A stretch of 64,000 bases of DNA from an uncultured Poribacteria bacterium (GTDB taxonomy: Bacteria; Poribacteria; WGA-4E; WGA-3G), in contig OX639992.1 in NCBI GenBank assembly GCA_951828515.1, forward strand, positions 2,582,217-2,646,216, in the 5' to 3' direction. The position numbers and the translations under genes were made by a program. The notes under the pieces are model-generated. The model saw only the letters and a list, made by a program, of their open reading frames with translations, did no database searches and was not told the DNA's origin. Of the stretch, positions 8,774-16,624 are shown one piece after another (positions within the stretch are counted from its first letter, which is position 1; each line of letters begins with the position of its first letter).

Positions 8774-8894
8774 TTTATAGTAAAGTCAACAATTAACTAT
8801 ACACCAACGGGAAGGCGAGGTTAGAAACCTCGCCAGCGGCGGAACGGTGCTTGTGTTTCTAAAGTGTGCACTTATTTTTAGGATTTACTATAAA
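8774..8894. mobile_element. MITE-like element with 11-base terminal inverted repeats
   Basis: Bounded by TTTATAGTAAA at 8774-8784 and its perfect reverse complement at 8884-8894. Inside is a 9-base perfect hairpin, GGCGAGGTT-AGA-AACCTCGCC (8814-8834). It has no coding capacity. It lies between the lipoprotein start and the stop of the next minus-strand gene. Confidence 0.65.
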
Positions 8895-8898
8895 AAAT

Positions 8899-9561
8899 TT
8901 AGATTTTGTATATTTTATAGAAATCGTAGAACGTCCCAATCGGGCATTCAGGTCTCAGCACTTGGTACGGAAAGCATTGAAGGCAATCATCAACCGTTTT
9001 TTGCTTGCTAAGGCAATCCAAGAACTGTGAAGCAGTAGGTTGTCGAATGGATCCCTTATGGGCAATAAATTGTCCCCACAGTGCCCAAAACGTGGTTTCA
9101 TAACCGACGGGTTTCGCCGTCTTAACATAGTCTGGTGGAAAGAGTCTAAGATAGGCGGGTATGTTGTAAAGCCAAGATCCACCGCGCACCGTTTCTACGT
9201 CGGGGTGATGTGTTTGAATGTGCCGAAACATCGCCGACACCTCCGATTTTCGGACGGTCATTCTTGCCTTGCTCAAGGTGCCGTATTCAGAGGTATCACG
9301 ATTTTCAAAGTGTAGTCGAAGTTTTTTTGTGCCGCGCCATGGATAGACGTAGGAGAAACACCCAAAGAACTGTCGATCATCGGAAGGGTCTGGCTCCCCA
9401 GCCATTCGCTGGAGATAGAAGTCGTATGTCCACTCTTCGGGAGTATCGGACGGACGGAGACCTTCGATGAACACATCCCACAGTGGATTGGGGAGGTCAT
9501 GGGAGACTCGCAAGTTGAACAGAGTTCGCAAGATTGTGTAGTCTATTAACACATCTTCCAA
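8899..9561 (-). CDS. Hypothetical protein, start codon unclear
   Basis: A soluble protein of at least 220 residues that I cannot assign. Recognisable segments include TPEEWTYDFYLQRM, FGCFSYVYPWRGTKKLRLHF, TVRGGSWLYNIPAYLRLFPP and PYQVLRPECPIGTFYDFY, which read as a conserved, folded domain rather than noise. The first usual start in frame is TTG 9561, without a convincing ribosome-binding site. The frame stays open for a further 32 codons to 9657 (ERGRTLIRYAKDFLILQIRF...), and that part also looks like real protein. The only upstream boundary is the TGA that ends the VOC gene in the same frame. The true N-terminus therefore probably lies upstream, with a lost or non-standard start codon. Confidence 0.65.
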   Translation of the reverse strand: MEDVLIDYTILRTLFNLRVSHDLPNPLWDVFIEGLRPSDTPEEWTYDFYLQRMAGEPDPSDDRQFFGCFSYVYPWRGTKKLRLHFENRDTSEYGTLSKARMTVRKSEVSAMFRHIQTHHPDVETVRGGSWLYNIPAYLRLFPPDYVKTAKPVGYETTFWALWGQFIAHKGSIRQPTASQFLDCLSKQKTVDDCLQCFPYQVLRPECPIGTFYDFYKIYKI

Positions 9562-9657
9562 AGCCTGATGGGAGACTTCAGCGATTTTCTGGGCGAATCT
9601 AATTTGTAATATAAGGAAGTCCTTGGCATATCGTATCAGAGTTCTACCTCGTTCCGT

Positions 9658-10041
9658 TCAACCGACTGTTTTGTCCTTTCGCTGATGTATGATGACACGG
9701 TTGCCATCGAGGTCTTCGATAATCGCCCAAAAACATACAGCGGATTCACCTAACGGTGAGTGGATATGAATTCCTGATTGTTCTAATTCTTCTAAAGCAG
9801 CCTTCACGTCCTTGACAGCAAGCGCAACCATCCCTCCACCGGGTTGTGTAAAACGATCACCCTGTCCTAATACCAACGTGCCGGGATTTATCTCAAATTC
9901 TGCCCATGTCCCTTCATGCACCAAACATGCCAGTGGAATCCCAAGCATATCACGATAAAAGGTGAGCGATTTCTGCATATCGCTCACCGCAAAGAAAGTA
10001 AAGTCGATACCTAATACATTCACAACTGCAGTTTCCTCCAC
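9658..10041 (-). CDS. VOC/glyoxalase-superfamily protein
   Basis: A protein of 121-127 residues with two beta-alpha-beta-beta-beta modules. FTFFAVSDMQKSLTFYRDML opens the first, GGMVALAVKDVKAALEELE opens the second, and FWAIIEDLDGNRVIIHQR closes it, as in the glyoxalase/bleomycin-resistance/dioxygenase superfamily. The substrate cannot be told from sequence. The longest frame uses GTG 10041. GTG 10023, with GGAGG about eleven bases upstream, is an alternative. The next frame downstream is in phase with this one and separated only by its TGA stop. Confidence 0.8.
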   Translation of the reverse strand: MEETAVVNVLGIDFTFFAVSDMQKSLTFYRDMLGIPLACLVHEGTWAEFEINPGTLVLGQGDRFTQPGGGMVALAVKDVKAALEELEQSGIHIHSPLGESAVCFWAIIEDLDGNRVIIHQRKDKTVG

Positions 10042-10063
10042 TCGCCTCTACAATGGTGGTGTA

Positions 10064-11023
10064 CTAAGCGGCAAGGGTTTGGATCGGATATTCGCTATCG
10101 TGTTCGGGTGCTGTCCAGAACGGATGCCAATCTGTGGCTTGATCCTGACCGATGTAAAGGGTCTTTCCAATCACTGCCCACGCTGTTCCATTGGCTGTAA
10201 ACGCGATATAGCCCGTGCTAATCCGATCGGTGGATTCTGTGAGCTGATCGTTGAGTTGCGTCCACGTCGCGCCGCCATTCTCTGAACGGCAAAGCCAAGC
10301 ACCACCGCCTCTGGGTCCGTTCTGGACTGTGGCGATGAGTAGGTCTCGGTCTGTTGGATGTACAGCAATAGCGGTGCCGTAGCGACGCGGTAGACCTTGG
10401 GGCCGATGTTCCCATGAGTTTCCACGATCTGTACTGACATAAACACCGTTTTGCGTGTTCGCATAAACTCGATTATCGTCTGCAGGACACGTAGCGACTT
10501 GGTGTACATCTTTATGAAGTTCTGGCGTGACGGGTTCCCACGAAATTCCTTCATCCGCGGAACGCATGATACTTCCTACATGGATATCTGCGTAACAAAA
10601 ACCGTCTTGGGTTTTGGCAAAAGTCCGTACGGCTGGCGGACCGCCCCACGGCGTATACCACTCTTCTCGACACGCTAATTCATCAAACGCAACGACCCGT
10701 TCAGCCGGTCCTTCTTCTCCAACGAGGCGATAGACATAAGCACCCTCATCCGTTCCGATGAGCAGCGTCAACGGATCCTCACGAACAACGAGCAATGAGG
10801 CGATTGGATCCTCTATACCTGTTGGGATTCGTTTCTCACCATCCTCCGATAAAACCAGTAGCGTTCCATCCGACAAGGCAGACACCACGGCTTTGCCACT
10901 TGACAGTGAAACCATTGCACCGTGAGGTGCCATTCCGCCGAGTGTGCCTTCATAGGCGAGGGTAGGTTCGCTATTTCCATCATCTCCAACGGCGTAGATA
11001 GCGTTGTAAGTTGCGATAAACAT
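10064..11023 (-). CDS. BNR/sialidase-type beta-propeller protein
   Basis: A 319-residue protein without a signal peptide, made of repeated four-stranded blades. Asp-box (BNR) motifs are visible as SADEGISWE, STDRGNSWE and SENGGATWT, each followed by a short loop and the next blade, as in sialidase/VPS10/photosynthesis-stability-factor-like propellers. No sialidase catalytic arginine triad is obvious, so a binding or scaffold role is more likely than hydrolysis. AAAGGAGG six bases before ATG 11023 makes the start secure. This class is often expanded in Poribacteria-like and planctomycete genomes. Confidence 0.82.
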   Translation of the reverse strand: MFIATYNAIYAVGDDGNSEPTLAYEGTLGGMAPHGAMVSLSSGKAVVSALSDGTLLVLSEDGEKRIPTGIEDPIASLLVVREDPLTLLIGTDEGAYVYRLVGEEGPAERVVAFDELACREEWYTPWGGPPAVRTFAKTQDGFCYADIHVGSIMRSADEGISWEPVTPELHKDVHQVATCPADDNRVYANTQNGVYVSTDRGNSWEHRPQGLPRRYGTAIAVHPTDRDLLIATVQNGPRGGGAWLCRSENGGATWTQLNDQLTESTDRISTGYIAFTANGTAWAVIGKTLYIGQDQATDWHPFWTAPEHDSEYPIQTLAA

Positions 11024-11201
11024 GATGTTCCTCCTTTAGTTAAATCAGTCCCGTTTATCAATAACGCAATAGTGTTTCAACAGGTCGGCAGATTTATAAG
11101 TTTCAACTACATCGTTTGCCTCTCCATAAGTCTTCAAAGTCTTCAGTGGAAGTGTAATGCCTGAAATGTCAGCGTATCTTCAAATTTTACCATAATTTTT
11201 A

Positions 11202-12065
11202 TTAATTTGCCAGTTCATCTGTGAGCAATTCGCGACCGTTCAAAGATTGCACAGGTCTGTTATTGCCGTACAGAATCGCTTTGAACGCTGCGATTTGCGA
11301 GTGAGACATCTCAATTGGTGTTGTCAGCACAAACCATTTAACCCCTTCTGAGCAAGGCGGTGTTGTCAACGAACCCGTATAGCGATAGGTATGCTTCGGA
11401 CGCGGCAACAAATTGAGAGCGTTTAGAGTGAAATCCTTAATCTGTTCGGATTTATCCGGAACAGAGGGCAAATACTGCCAAAGGGGATCGAACGCTGTGT
11501 TGATGCTCCCGCTCTCAATGAGTACGGCAATAACAGCCAACGTACCCTCTTCGCTTTTGTGAACGAGGTGCATCTCCATGTCGGACGGGTTTCCTGACAC
11601 CGTATGTTCGCTCGGTGCGTGAAAGTGGAATTGTAGAAGATGATATTTCATCCCGTCCACCTCAATCCAACTCCCTTCTGGATACACAACTTCGATTGTA
11701 TTGCCCGTATTGCGGATATTTAATGATGTTGACTGGTAGTTGAAGGTAATAACCGGCAGTTTCGCTGGTGTCGGATTCACGATGTCAATCGGTGATTGGT
11801 GTATTCCTGCACCGCAAAGTCCATATTCTGGACTGAGTTTTTCCCAAACGTCCGGTCCGTTCTCTGCTTCGTAGCCCCAGCATACCGTTTCAGCATGATG
11901 GGCAGTTTTCTTTGTTTTTTCGTGATGGTTCATAAAAATATAAGCGGATAATAAAAATACAGGTATGGTTGTCTGCTTTGCCTGTTTATTTATCAAGTCA
12001 GTTATCTCTATTTTTCTTTCTACTTTATGTTTACTCCAACCATAGTAGATATAAACGGTGCCCAA
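11202..12065 (-). CDS. Alpha-class carbonic anhydrase
   Basis: Zinc enzyme interconverting CO2 and bicarbonate. HQSPIDIV, LLQFHFHAPSEH and MEMHLVHK supply the conserved active-site pattern, with the three zinc-binding histidines in HFH and in the EMHLVH strand. LTTPPCSEGVKWFVL is the family's C-terminal active-site loop. Alpha-type enzymes in Gram-negative bacteria are periplasmic. Here a hydrophobic segment (TTIPVFLLSAYIF) precedes the domain, consistent with export. The start is uncertain: TTG 12065 follows AAGGAG very closely, an in-frame TTG lies further down, and ATG 11933 would remove the hydrophobic segment. It follows the GNAT gene by 11 bases. Confidence 0.9.
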   Translation of the reverse strand: MGTVYIYYGWSKHKVERKIEITDLINKQAKQTTIPVFLLSAYIFMNHHEKTKKTAHHAETVCWGYEAENGPDVWEKLSPEYGLCGAGIHQSPIDIVNPTPAKLPVITFNYQSTSLNIRNTGNTIEVVYPEGSWIEVDGMKYHLLQFHFHAPSEHTVSGNPSDMEMHLVHKSEEGTLAVIAVLIESGSINTAFDPLWQYLPSVPDKSEQIKDFTLNALNLLPRPKHTYRYTGSLTTPPCSEGVKWFVLTTPIEMSHSQIAAFKAILYGNNRPVQSLNGRELLTDELAN

Positions 12066-12076
12066 AGCTCCTTGAA

Positions 12077-12643
12077 TTAAGGTGCCTCTTGTGGGAATAG
12101 TGAGAATACTATGGTATCTAAGACGTTTCCTCCGGTCGAAGAACTATCTTTCACTCTTTTTTTCTCAGAGGGGTTAAGCTTTTCAGCAACTCGTGCGCTC
12201 GGAATATTGCCAATTGAAGTCACCACATCAATACGTTTGAGTCGGAGTTGCTCGAATCCAAAACGAACGAGAAGTTTAGAAGCAGCAGTTGCCACACCTT
12301 GCCGTGTTCGAGAGGTTCTTACCCAATACCCAAGGTTCGCTGTTTGGTTGACCCAATTGACTTGGTCCAAGCCACACCCACCCAGAACGCTACCGGTTCC
12401 TACATCGGTAATGGCAAAGTGATATTCGCTTTGTTGTTCCCAGAGTTTTGGGACTGTTTTTTCAATCCACATTCGTGTTTCTTCGATTGAGTACTCTTGA
12501 TGAAGCCACGGTAGATGACGCGATACCTCTGCAATTGACTCCCGCGCAGCCTCAAAACAGGCGTGAACGTCACTGGGTTGATAAGTGCGAATAGCGATTG
12601 TTCCATCGCTGAATTCTGTTGGAGTTGGCATAGTACCTGTCAT
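12077..12643 (-). CDS. GNAT acetyltransferase, RimJ/RimL type
   Basis: A 188-residue acetyl-CoA-dependent N-acetyltransferase. IAIRTYQPSDVHACFEA, YHFAITDVGTGSVLGGCGL, ANLGYWVRTSRTRQGVATAA (the acetyl-CoA-binding loop) and LRLKRIDVVTSIGNIPSARV follow the order of the RimL/RimJ group, whose members acetylate ribosomal-protein N-termini or small-molecule amines. The last 30 residues (NPSEKKRVKDSSSTGGNVLD) diverge from the usual pattern. ATG 12643 has AAAAGG eight bases upstream. It is followed closely by the carbonic anhydrase gene, probably in one transcript. Confidence 0.85.
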   Translation of the reverse strand: MTGTMPTPTEFSDGTIAIRTYQPSDVHACFEAARESIAEVSRHLPWLHQEYSIEETRMWIEKTVPKLWEQQSEYHFAITDVGTGSVLGGCGLDQVNWVNQTANLGYWVRTSRTRQGVATAASKLLVRFGFEQLRLKRIDVVTSIGNIPSARVAEKLNPSEKKRVKDSSSTGGNVLDTIVFSLFPQEAP

Positions 12644-12711
12644 TCGTGTAACCTTTTCGTTAGCAAAGGTGGGTTAGGTGAAAGTTTGACTATTAAAGGA
12701 TGATCGTCTCT

Positions 12712-13809
12712 TTATCCATCGGCTAAATGCAAATCCGTAATTGCCGCGATGAATCGTTCGGCTACTGCTCGTGCGAGTCTGTTTTCTCGGTCATTTTCTG
12801 GATTTAACGAGGCTACCATAAGTACCGCTTGGACAAAATAACGTAATATAGCGAGCCGATAGTCCTCCCAACACATATCAAAGGTGTATCCGCTAACCCC
12901 ATTTGTCTTCAGAGTCTCATGGTAGATTTTTAAGAGGTACCGTTCTGCCACCTGCCGTTCTGATGTAACTTGTAAGCACCCGCCAATAAACCATGCCACA
13001 TCCCAAACGCCCTCTCCACGTGATATATCTTGCCAGTCAATCACAGCAAAGCTTTGTTTTCCAAGAGAAGCACCAAAAAACGTGTTTTCCAAGCGAAAAT
13101 CGCCGTGAACCAAGGTTCTCGGTGGTTTCCCAAATTGGGACTTATCCGTTAATTTCTCAGGCAATTGTTTTCCAAAAGCCTTCGCTGCATCAGTCAACAG
13201 AACTCCTGCTTTGTTTACAAAAATAGGGAAGGCATTTCGATATTGATCGAGAACCCAGCGGGTAACAGAAACAGAGTCCGTTGATGAGCCAACTAACCAA
13301 TCGATTCCTGCAAGCTTTTCACTTTGCCACCAGTGAGCATGGAAACCAGCAATTGCGCGGAGGGCAAGTGCTGTTTCTTCCGCTGTACTTCCTCTAATTT
13401 GATCTCCGACTTTTGCCGGGGAAAGGTCTTCAAGAATCCTAACATACTTCCCATCGGCGACATTTATAGCACTGTAATAACAATGCGGAGTCCGAAGGTG
13501 TGTCTCTCTTGCAAGTTGCTGATAAAACAAAATTTCGCACTTATCTGGCGTAAATGGGCGCGTTTTTGCCCGCAGCGGTTCATCTGGTGCATGTAGTTTG
13601 ACAATCAGCGTACTTGGCAATGTTGATTGAGGTTGGTTAGAACTGAGATGCAAACGTGCTAACTGTCCCGCACAAGTCAACTCCGCGATTGGTTCAATAC
13701 GAAGCGATGTTACAACGACATTCCGGAATCTTTCCGTTGAACATAAGGCTTCAGTGAGCCATTGAGATGTAATATCGTTAGGTGTGTCAGGGATACTTAA
13801 AGGTGCCAT
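12712..13809 (-). CDS. Small-molecule kinase (APH/EcKL-like phosphotransferase)
   Basis: A 365-residue protein with a protein-kinase-like fold that phosphorylates small molecules. LVHGDFRLENTFF is the Brenner-type catalytic loop with its Asp and Asn. FAVIDWQDISRGEGVWDVAW is the metal-binding IDW segment of aminoglycoside-phosphotransferase and ecdysteroid-kinase-like families. The N-lobe contains LIVKLH (nucleotide-contact lysine) and KCEILFYQQLA. The substrate is unknown; antibiotic resistance should not be assumed, because this sub-branch is mostly metabolic. A same-strand neighbour of the GNAT gene. Confidence 0.78.
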   Translation of the reverse strand: MAPLSIPDTPNDITSQWLTEALCSTERFRNVVVTSLRIEPIAELTCAGQLARLHLSSNQPQSTLPSTLIVKLHAPDEPLRAKTRPFTPDKCEILFYQQLARETHLRTPHCYYSAINVADGKYVRILEDLSPAKVGDQIRGSTAEETALALRAIAGFHAHWWQSEKLAGIDWLVGSSTDSVSVTRWVLDQYRNAFPIFVNKAGVLLTDAAKAFGKQLPEKLTDKSQFGKPPRTLVHGDFRLENTFFGASLGKQSFAVIDWQDISRGEGVWDVAWFIGGCLQVTSERQVAERYLLKIYHETLKTNGVSGYTFDMCWEDYRLAILRYFVQAVLMVASLNPENDRENRLARAVAERFIAAITDLHLADG

Positions 13810-13872
13810 CAGGTTCTAACCAGAGGTTCTTCTTTCTTGTCAGATATGCTCTAACAAAAGCGGATTCCGTTT

Positions 13873-14514
13873 TTAGGCATGTAACATTTTTATGAACGTA
13901 TCGTGGCTTGAAAAGTCTTCAACCCAAAATTCACATTTTCCCTTTAACCGTGTTCCGACTCCTATGAAATGCCATCCCAGTTCTTGGGTCGCCTGCATAT
14001 CCCATTCGGCATCACCGATGTATACGGTGTGATGGAAGTGGCTCCCTAACGCAAGTTGGCATTTCTTCATAATCGCTACGCGCTCGTCTCCGTCATCACT
14101 GGAGGTCAGAACCGTATTCTTCAAGTTAAATCCTGCGTGCCGAAGTTTCATTTTCGCGGTGTGTCTCCAACCCCCTGTTGCGAATCCAACTTCATAGCCA
14201 TCTGAGGTGAGGAGTTTGTCTATCAGGTGAATAGCCCCTTCCTTTGGACGGCATTTGCCACCGTTTTGAAGATACTGTCTAATCAATTCTCCGAATTTCG
14301 TGCGGACTTCCTTAATTTGCTCCTTTTCCTGAATCTTATTCTCTTCCATGATTTGGCGCAAACTACCTGTATCGGTCACGTTTTTGTATTTGCTCCAATC
14401 ATCATGGATATAAACTTCACCCAAGACTTCTTTTATGGCGGAGATGTAGCAGGCATCATCGAAACCAAAGCTTTCGACAAGGGTGCCGTCAATATCAAAT
14501 ATCGTAGCGATCAT
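13873..14514 (-). CDS. HAD-superfamily phosphatase
   Basis: A 213-residue HAD hydrolase. IFDIDGTLVES is motif I with the nucleophile and acid/base aspartates. VGFATGGWRHTA is motif II (Thr/Gly). KKCQLALG supplies the lysine, and VYIGDAEWDMQATQELG is motif IV. A helical cap lies between residues 20 and 90, as in the phosphoglycolate-phosphatase-like C1 cap group. Three bases separate its ATG from the stop of the upstream gene (TAA-CAA-ATG), so the two are almost certainly translated together. The substrate is unknown. Confidence 0.87.
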   Translation of the reverse strand: MIATIFDIDGTLVESFGFDDACYISAIKEVLGEVYIHDDWSKYKNVTDTGSLRQIMEENKIQEKEQIKEVRTKFGELIRQYLQNGGKCRPKEGAIHLIDKLLTSDGYEVGFATGGWRHTAKMKLRHAGFNLKNTVLTSSDDGDERVAIMKKCQLALGSHFHHTVYIGDAEWDMQATQELGWHFIGVGTRLKGKCEFWVEDFSSHDTFIKMLHA

Positions 14515-14517
14515 TTG

Positions 14518-14826
14518 TTATAATTCCTGTTCTTCATTCTCGTCTATAAGAGGTTCTGAGGGCAATCTTGGTGGGAAAATAAGCGTATCAGTTGTAGATA
14601 ATTGTTGATAGGTTTTCAAGATCTCTTGCAACTGATTGTAGAATCGTTCGCATTCTTCTTTCGTGCCGATCAGTTCTATGCTGGGCGAATTTAACAGATT
14701 AATATGCAGCTCGTACGAACGATGCCTCCCTTTGATGACCTGAACCTGATGGACATACTGAATATTCACGATCCCTCGGTAGGAAGAGTTATACTTTCCA
14801 TCCTTGTTGATGATCTCAATAAACAT
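14518..14826 (-). CDS. Hypothetical small protein upstream of the HAD phosphatase
   Basis: A 102-residue soluble protein. The first 75 residues look like a small beta-rich domain with VNIQYVHQVQVIKGRHRSYELHINLL-type strands, split here as VNIQYVHQVQV and YELHINLLNSPSIELIGT. A helix rich in Glu, Gln and Leu follows (KEECERFYNQLQEILKTY). The tail is acidic. I recognise no family; the strand-strand-helix order recalls PH-like or KTSC-type small domains. AAAGGAGA lies six to eight bases before ATG 14826. It is coupled to the HAD gene by a three-base gap. Confidence 0.7.
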   Translation of the reverse strand: MFIEIINKDGKYNSSYRGIVNIQYVHQVQVIKGRHRSYELHINLLNSPSIELIGTKEECERFYNQLQEILKTYQQLSTTDTLIFPPRLPSEPLIDENEEQEL

Positions 14827-14884
14827 TATGAATCTCCTTTAGATTTTGTCGCGACATAGAGAATAAATAATTGCGACTTATAGA

Positions 14885-15735
14885 TAAATTTACGGGCATT
14901 CGGGCGTAAAGCCCAATGCTTTAGCTTTGGGATATAAGCCCGCTAAAGGCGTAATCCCTGCGAAATAAATTTGACAAATAAGGTCAGTGATATAATTATA
15001 CTATCGCGTTGGGGACACAACCAAGCACGCTGCAAGGCGTGTCTGTCCCTAACCTATCTTGGTTGAGGGTTAAAGACGCGATACGCGATATACCATGAAA
15101 ACAGAAACATACGAGTTCTACCATCAATCTAACTTGATACAGATCGGCAATTTGATTGACGATTTGCATGGTGTGCATGTTCACCTTTTGATGTTGCAGA
15201 GACGCTATTATCGTATCTATGGGAAATATGCGTCCTTTGCCCGCATCTGCAATCATATCACGAAGTTAAAACAGCGGACGAAACCGCATTGGAATCAACT
15301 ACCGAGAGGGTATGAAACGCCTCTGGGGACGCAAAATCTCTGATATTGCTTTCGGTGAGTTTGCTCTCATTCTCCAATGGACGTGTGCGAAATATGGTAA
15401 AACATTCGCACAAGCAGGTCGTTGGACTGCCACGACAAAACCGTGTTCGGCTTGTGGACATCATAACGAAAATTTAACACTTTCAGATAGACAGTGGACG
15501 TGTTCTGAATGTGGGTTTCACCACAATAGAGACATCAACGCTGCGATAAACATTTTGCGGGTTGGGGTACCCTGGACCGAAACCAGATAAAACCGTTCGA
15601 TCGCAACCTCGTGAGTGCGGCGGAGACGGAATAAGAACCCGCGGGTGGAGCGATAATAAGACGTTCAAACCTCTGGTAAGAACGCAGTTGCTATGAAACC
15701 GAAACCCACGCCTTTAGGCGTTGGGTGGTATCACC
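14885..15735 (+). mobile_element. IS200/IS605-family (TnpB-only) element, decayed
   Basis: The left end is a run of imperfect hairpins (GGGCGTAAAGCCC, GGGGACAC...GTGTCTGTCCC, between 14890 and 15055). The right end carries the characteristic subterminal hairpin CCCACGCC-TTTA-GGCGTTGGG (15704-15724) followed by GGTATCAC. A TnpB frame lies between them but has lost its middle. No tnpA is present. The right end abuts the stop codon of the PhyH gene on the other strand. Outer boundaries are approximate. Confidence 0.75.
15095..15590 (+). pseudogene. tnpB: TnpB with large internal deletion
   Basis: Two pieces of a TnpB RNA-guided nuclease are fused out of frame. The N-terminal piece (from ATG 15095, MKTETYEFYHQSN, QRRYYRIYGKY, HITKLKQ) ends near 15300. 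The C-terminal piece (from about 15312) contains KISDIAFGEF, the four-cysteine zinc finger (CSAC and CSEC) and NRDINAAINILR with the last RuvC aspartate. The RuvC-I and RuvC-II regions are missing, so the product cannot cut DNA. Normal TnpB is about 350-400 residues; roughly 200 codons are gone. Confidence 0.82.
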
Positions 15736-16564
15736 CATAAGCCATTTCAGGATGTTTTCCAAGAACGCGCAACAGGCGTTCATCGGCACCTTCTAAGACG
15801 TAATCGGGCATACGATAGTTTAGGTAGGGCCAGAACCGCTGGGCAACAAAGCGTTGCCCGTAGACTTGGTGGAATAGGTATCGAACCCGATCTGATTGAT
15901 TCGGGGCACCTCGATGCCAAGTCTGTCCGTTGAGCAAGTAGAGGTCCCCTGCTTTCATAAGGAGTGAAACAGGTGGTTTGCCGTCGAAAGTTGGGTGTTC
16001 TGGGTCATCGGGTTGTCGTCCAGAGTAGTGACTACCGGGGACGAATTGGGATGGACCGTATTTAACATCATCTTGGTCGGTCAGAGCGATTTGCACGGAC
16101 ATACGGAGCACAGGCATCCGTAGTTTGGGGTCATGCCGTTCCATCTCTGGTGTGATCGGAAATTCCACACCATCGTCGATATGAAACCGGTTGATCCCTA
16201 AATCCTTTCGATTGAGAATACACCCTTGAGCGATACAGTGGCAATGCTCACCTAACACACTTTCAGCAATGCTGATAATCGGTTCACGCACGAGTAGGTC
16301 GCGGAACATGAGATCACACTCAAAAAGGCGATGCACCACGATAGGGTCTTTACCATCTTGTCGAGAACCTTTAACATTCCGCATCTGCATAAAGTAAGGC
16401 TCGGCAAAGATTTCGTCAACACGCGCAACGATCCGCTCACACTCTTCGCGTGAGAGCACGTTTCGGACAATCGTCACACCGTTTTGATAAAAATCCTCCA
16501 AGATAGCATTCAAAGTGTCTGGAAGTAGAGGTACAGCAGGAAGTGCCTGTTTTTTGATTTCCAT
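15731..16564 (-). CDS. Phytanoyl-CoA dioxygenase-family protein (PhyH), first
   Basis: A 277-residue Fe(II)/2-oxoglutarate-dependent oxygenase. GVTIVRNVLSREECERIVAR is the usual N-terminal helix region. NRFHIDDGVEF holds the HxD iron ligands, and LLNGQTWHRGAPNQSDRVRY holds the distal histidine and the arginine that binds 2-oxoglutarate. The substrate is unknown; members of this expanded family hydroxylate lipids and small metabolites. A 14-base tandem duplication copies the start region: an extra ATG at 16578 lies out of frame just upstream. The stop codon touches the right end of the TnpB element. Confidence 0.88.
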   Translation of the reverse strand: MEIKKQALPAVPLLPDTLNAILEDFYQNGVTIVRNVLSREECERIVARVDEIFAEPYFMQMRNVKGSRQDGKDPIVVHRLFECDLMFRDLLVREPIISIAESVLGEHCHCIAQGCILNRKDLGINRFHIDDGVEFPITPEMERHDPKLRMPVLRMSVQIALTDQDDVKYGPSQFVPGSHYSGRQPDDPEHPTFDGKPPVSLLMKAGDLYLLNGQTWHRGAPNQSDRVRYLFHQVYGQRFVAQRFWPYLNYRMPDYVLEGADERLLRVLGKHPEMAYG

Positions 16565-16578
16565 TTTTTGATTTCCAT
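16551..16578 (-). repeat. 14-base tandem duplication of the PhyH start codon
   Basis: On the minus strand ATGGAAATCAAAAA occurs twice in direct succession. Only the inner copy (ATG 16564) is in frame with the dioxygenase. The outer copy (ATG 16578) opens a different frame that ends after a short peptide. Confidence 0.85.
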
Positions 16579-16624
16579 TGTTCTGAATCCTAATGTGTAG
16601 ATTCGGATGGGTGGTATCCGCGTC

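Noticed and set aside
14966-15000. TTGACA with TATAAT in the left end of the TnpB element as a promoter
   Set aside because: The spacing to TATAAT is only 14 bases and the next match is too far, so I did not list it.
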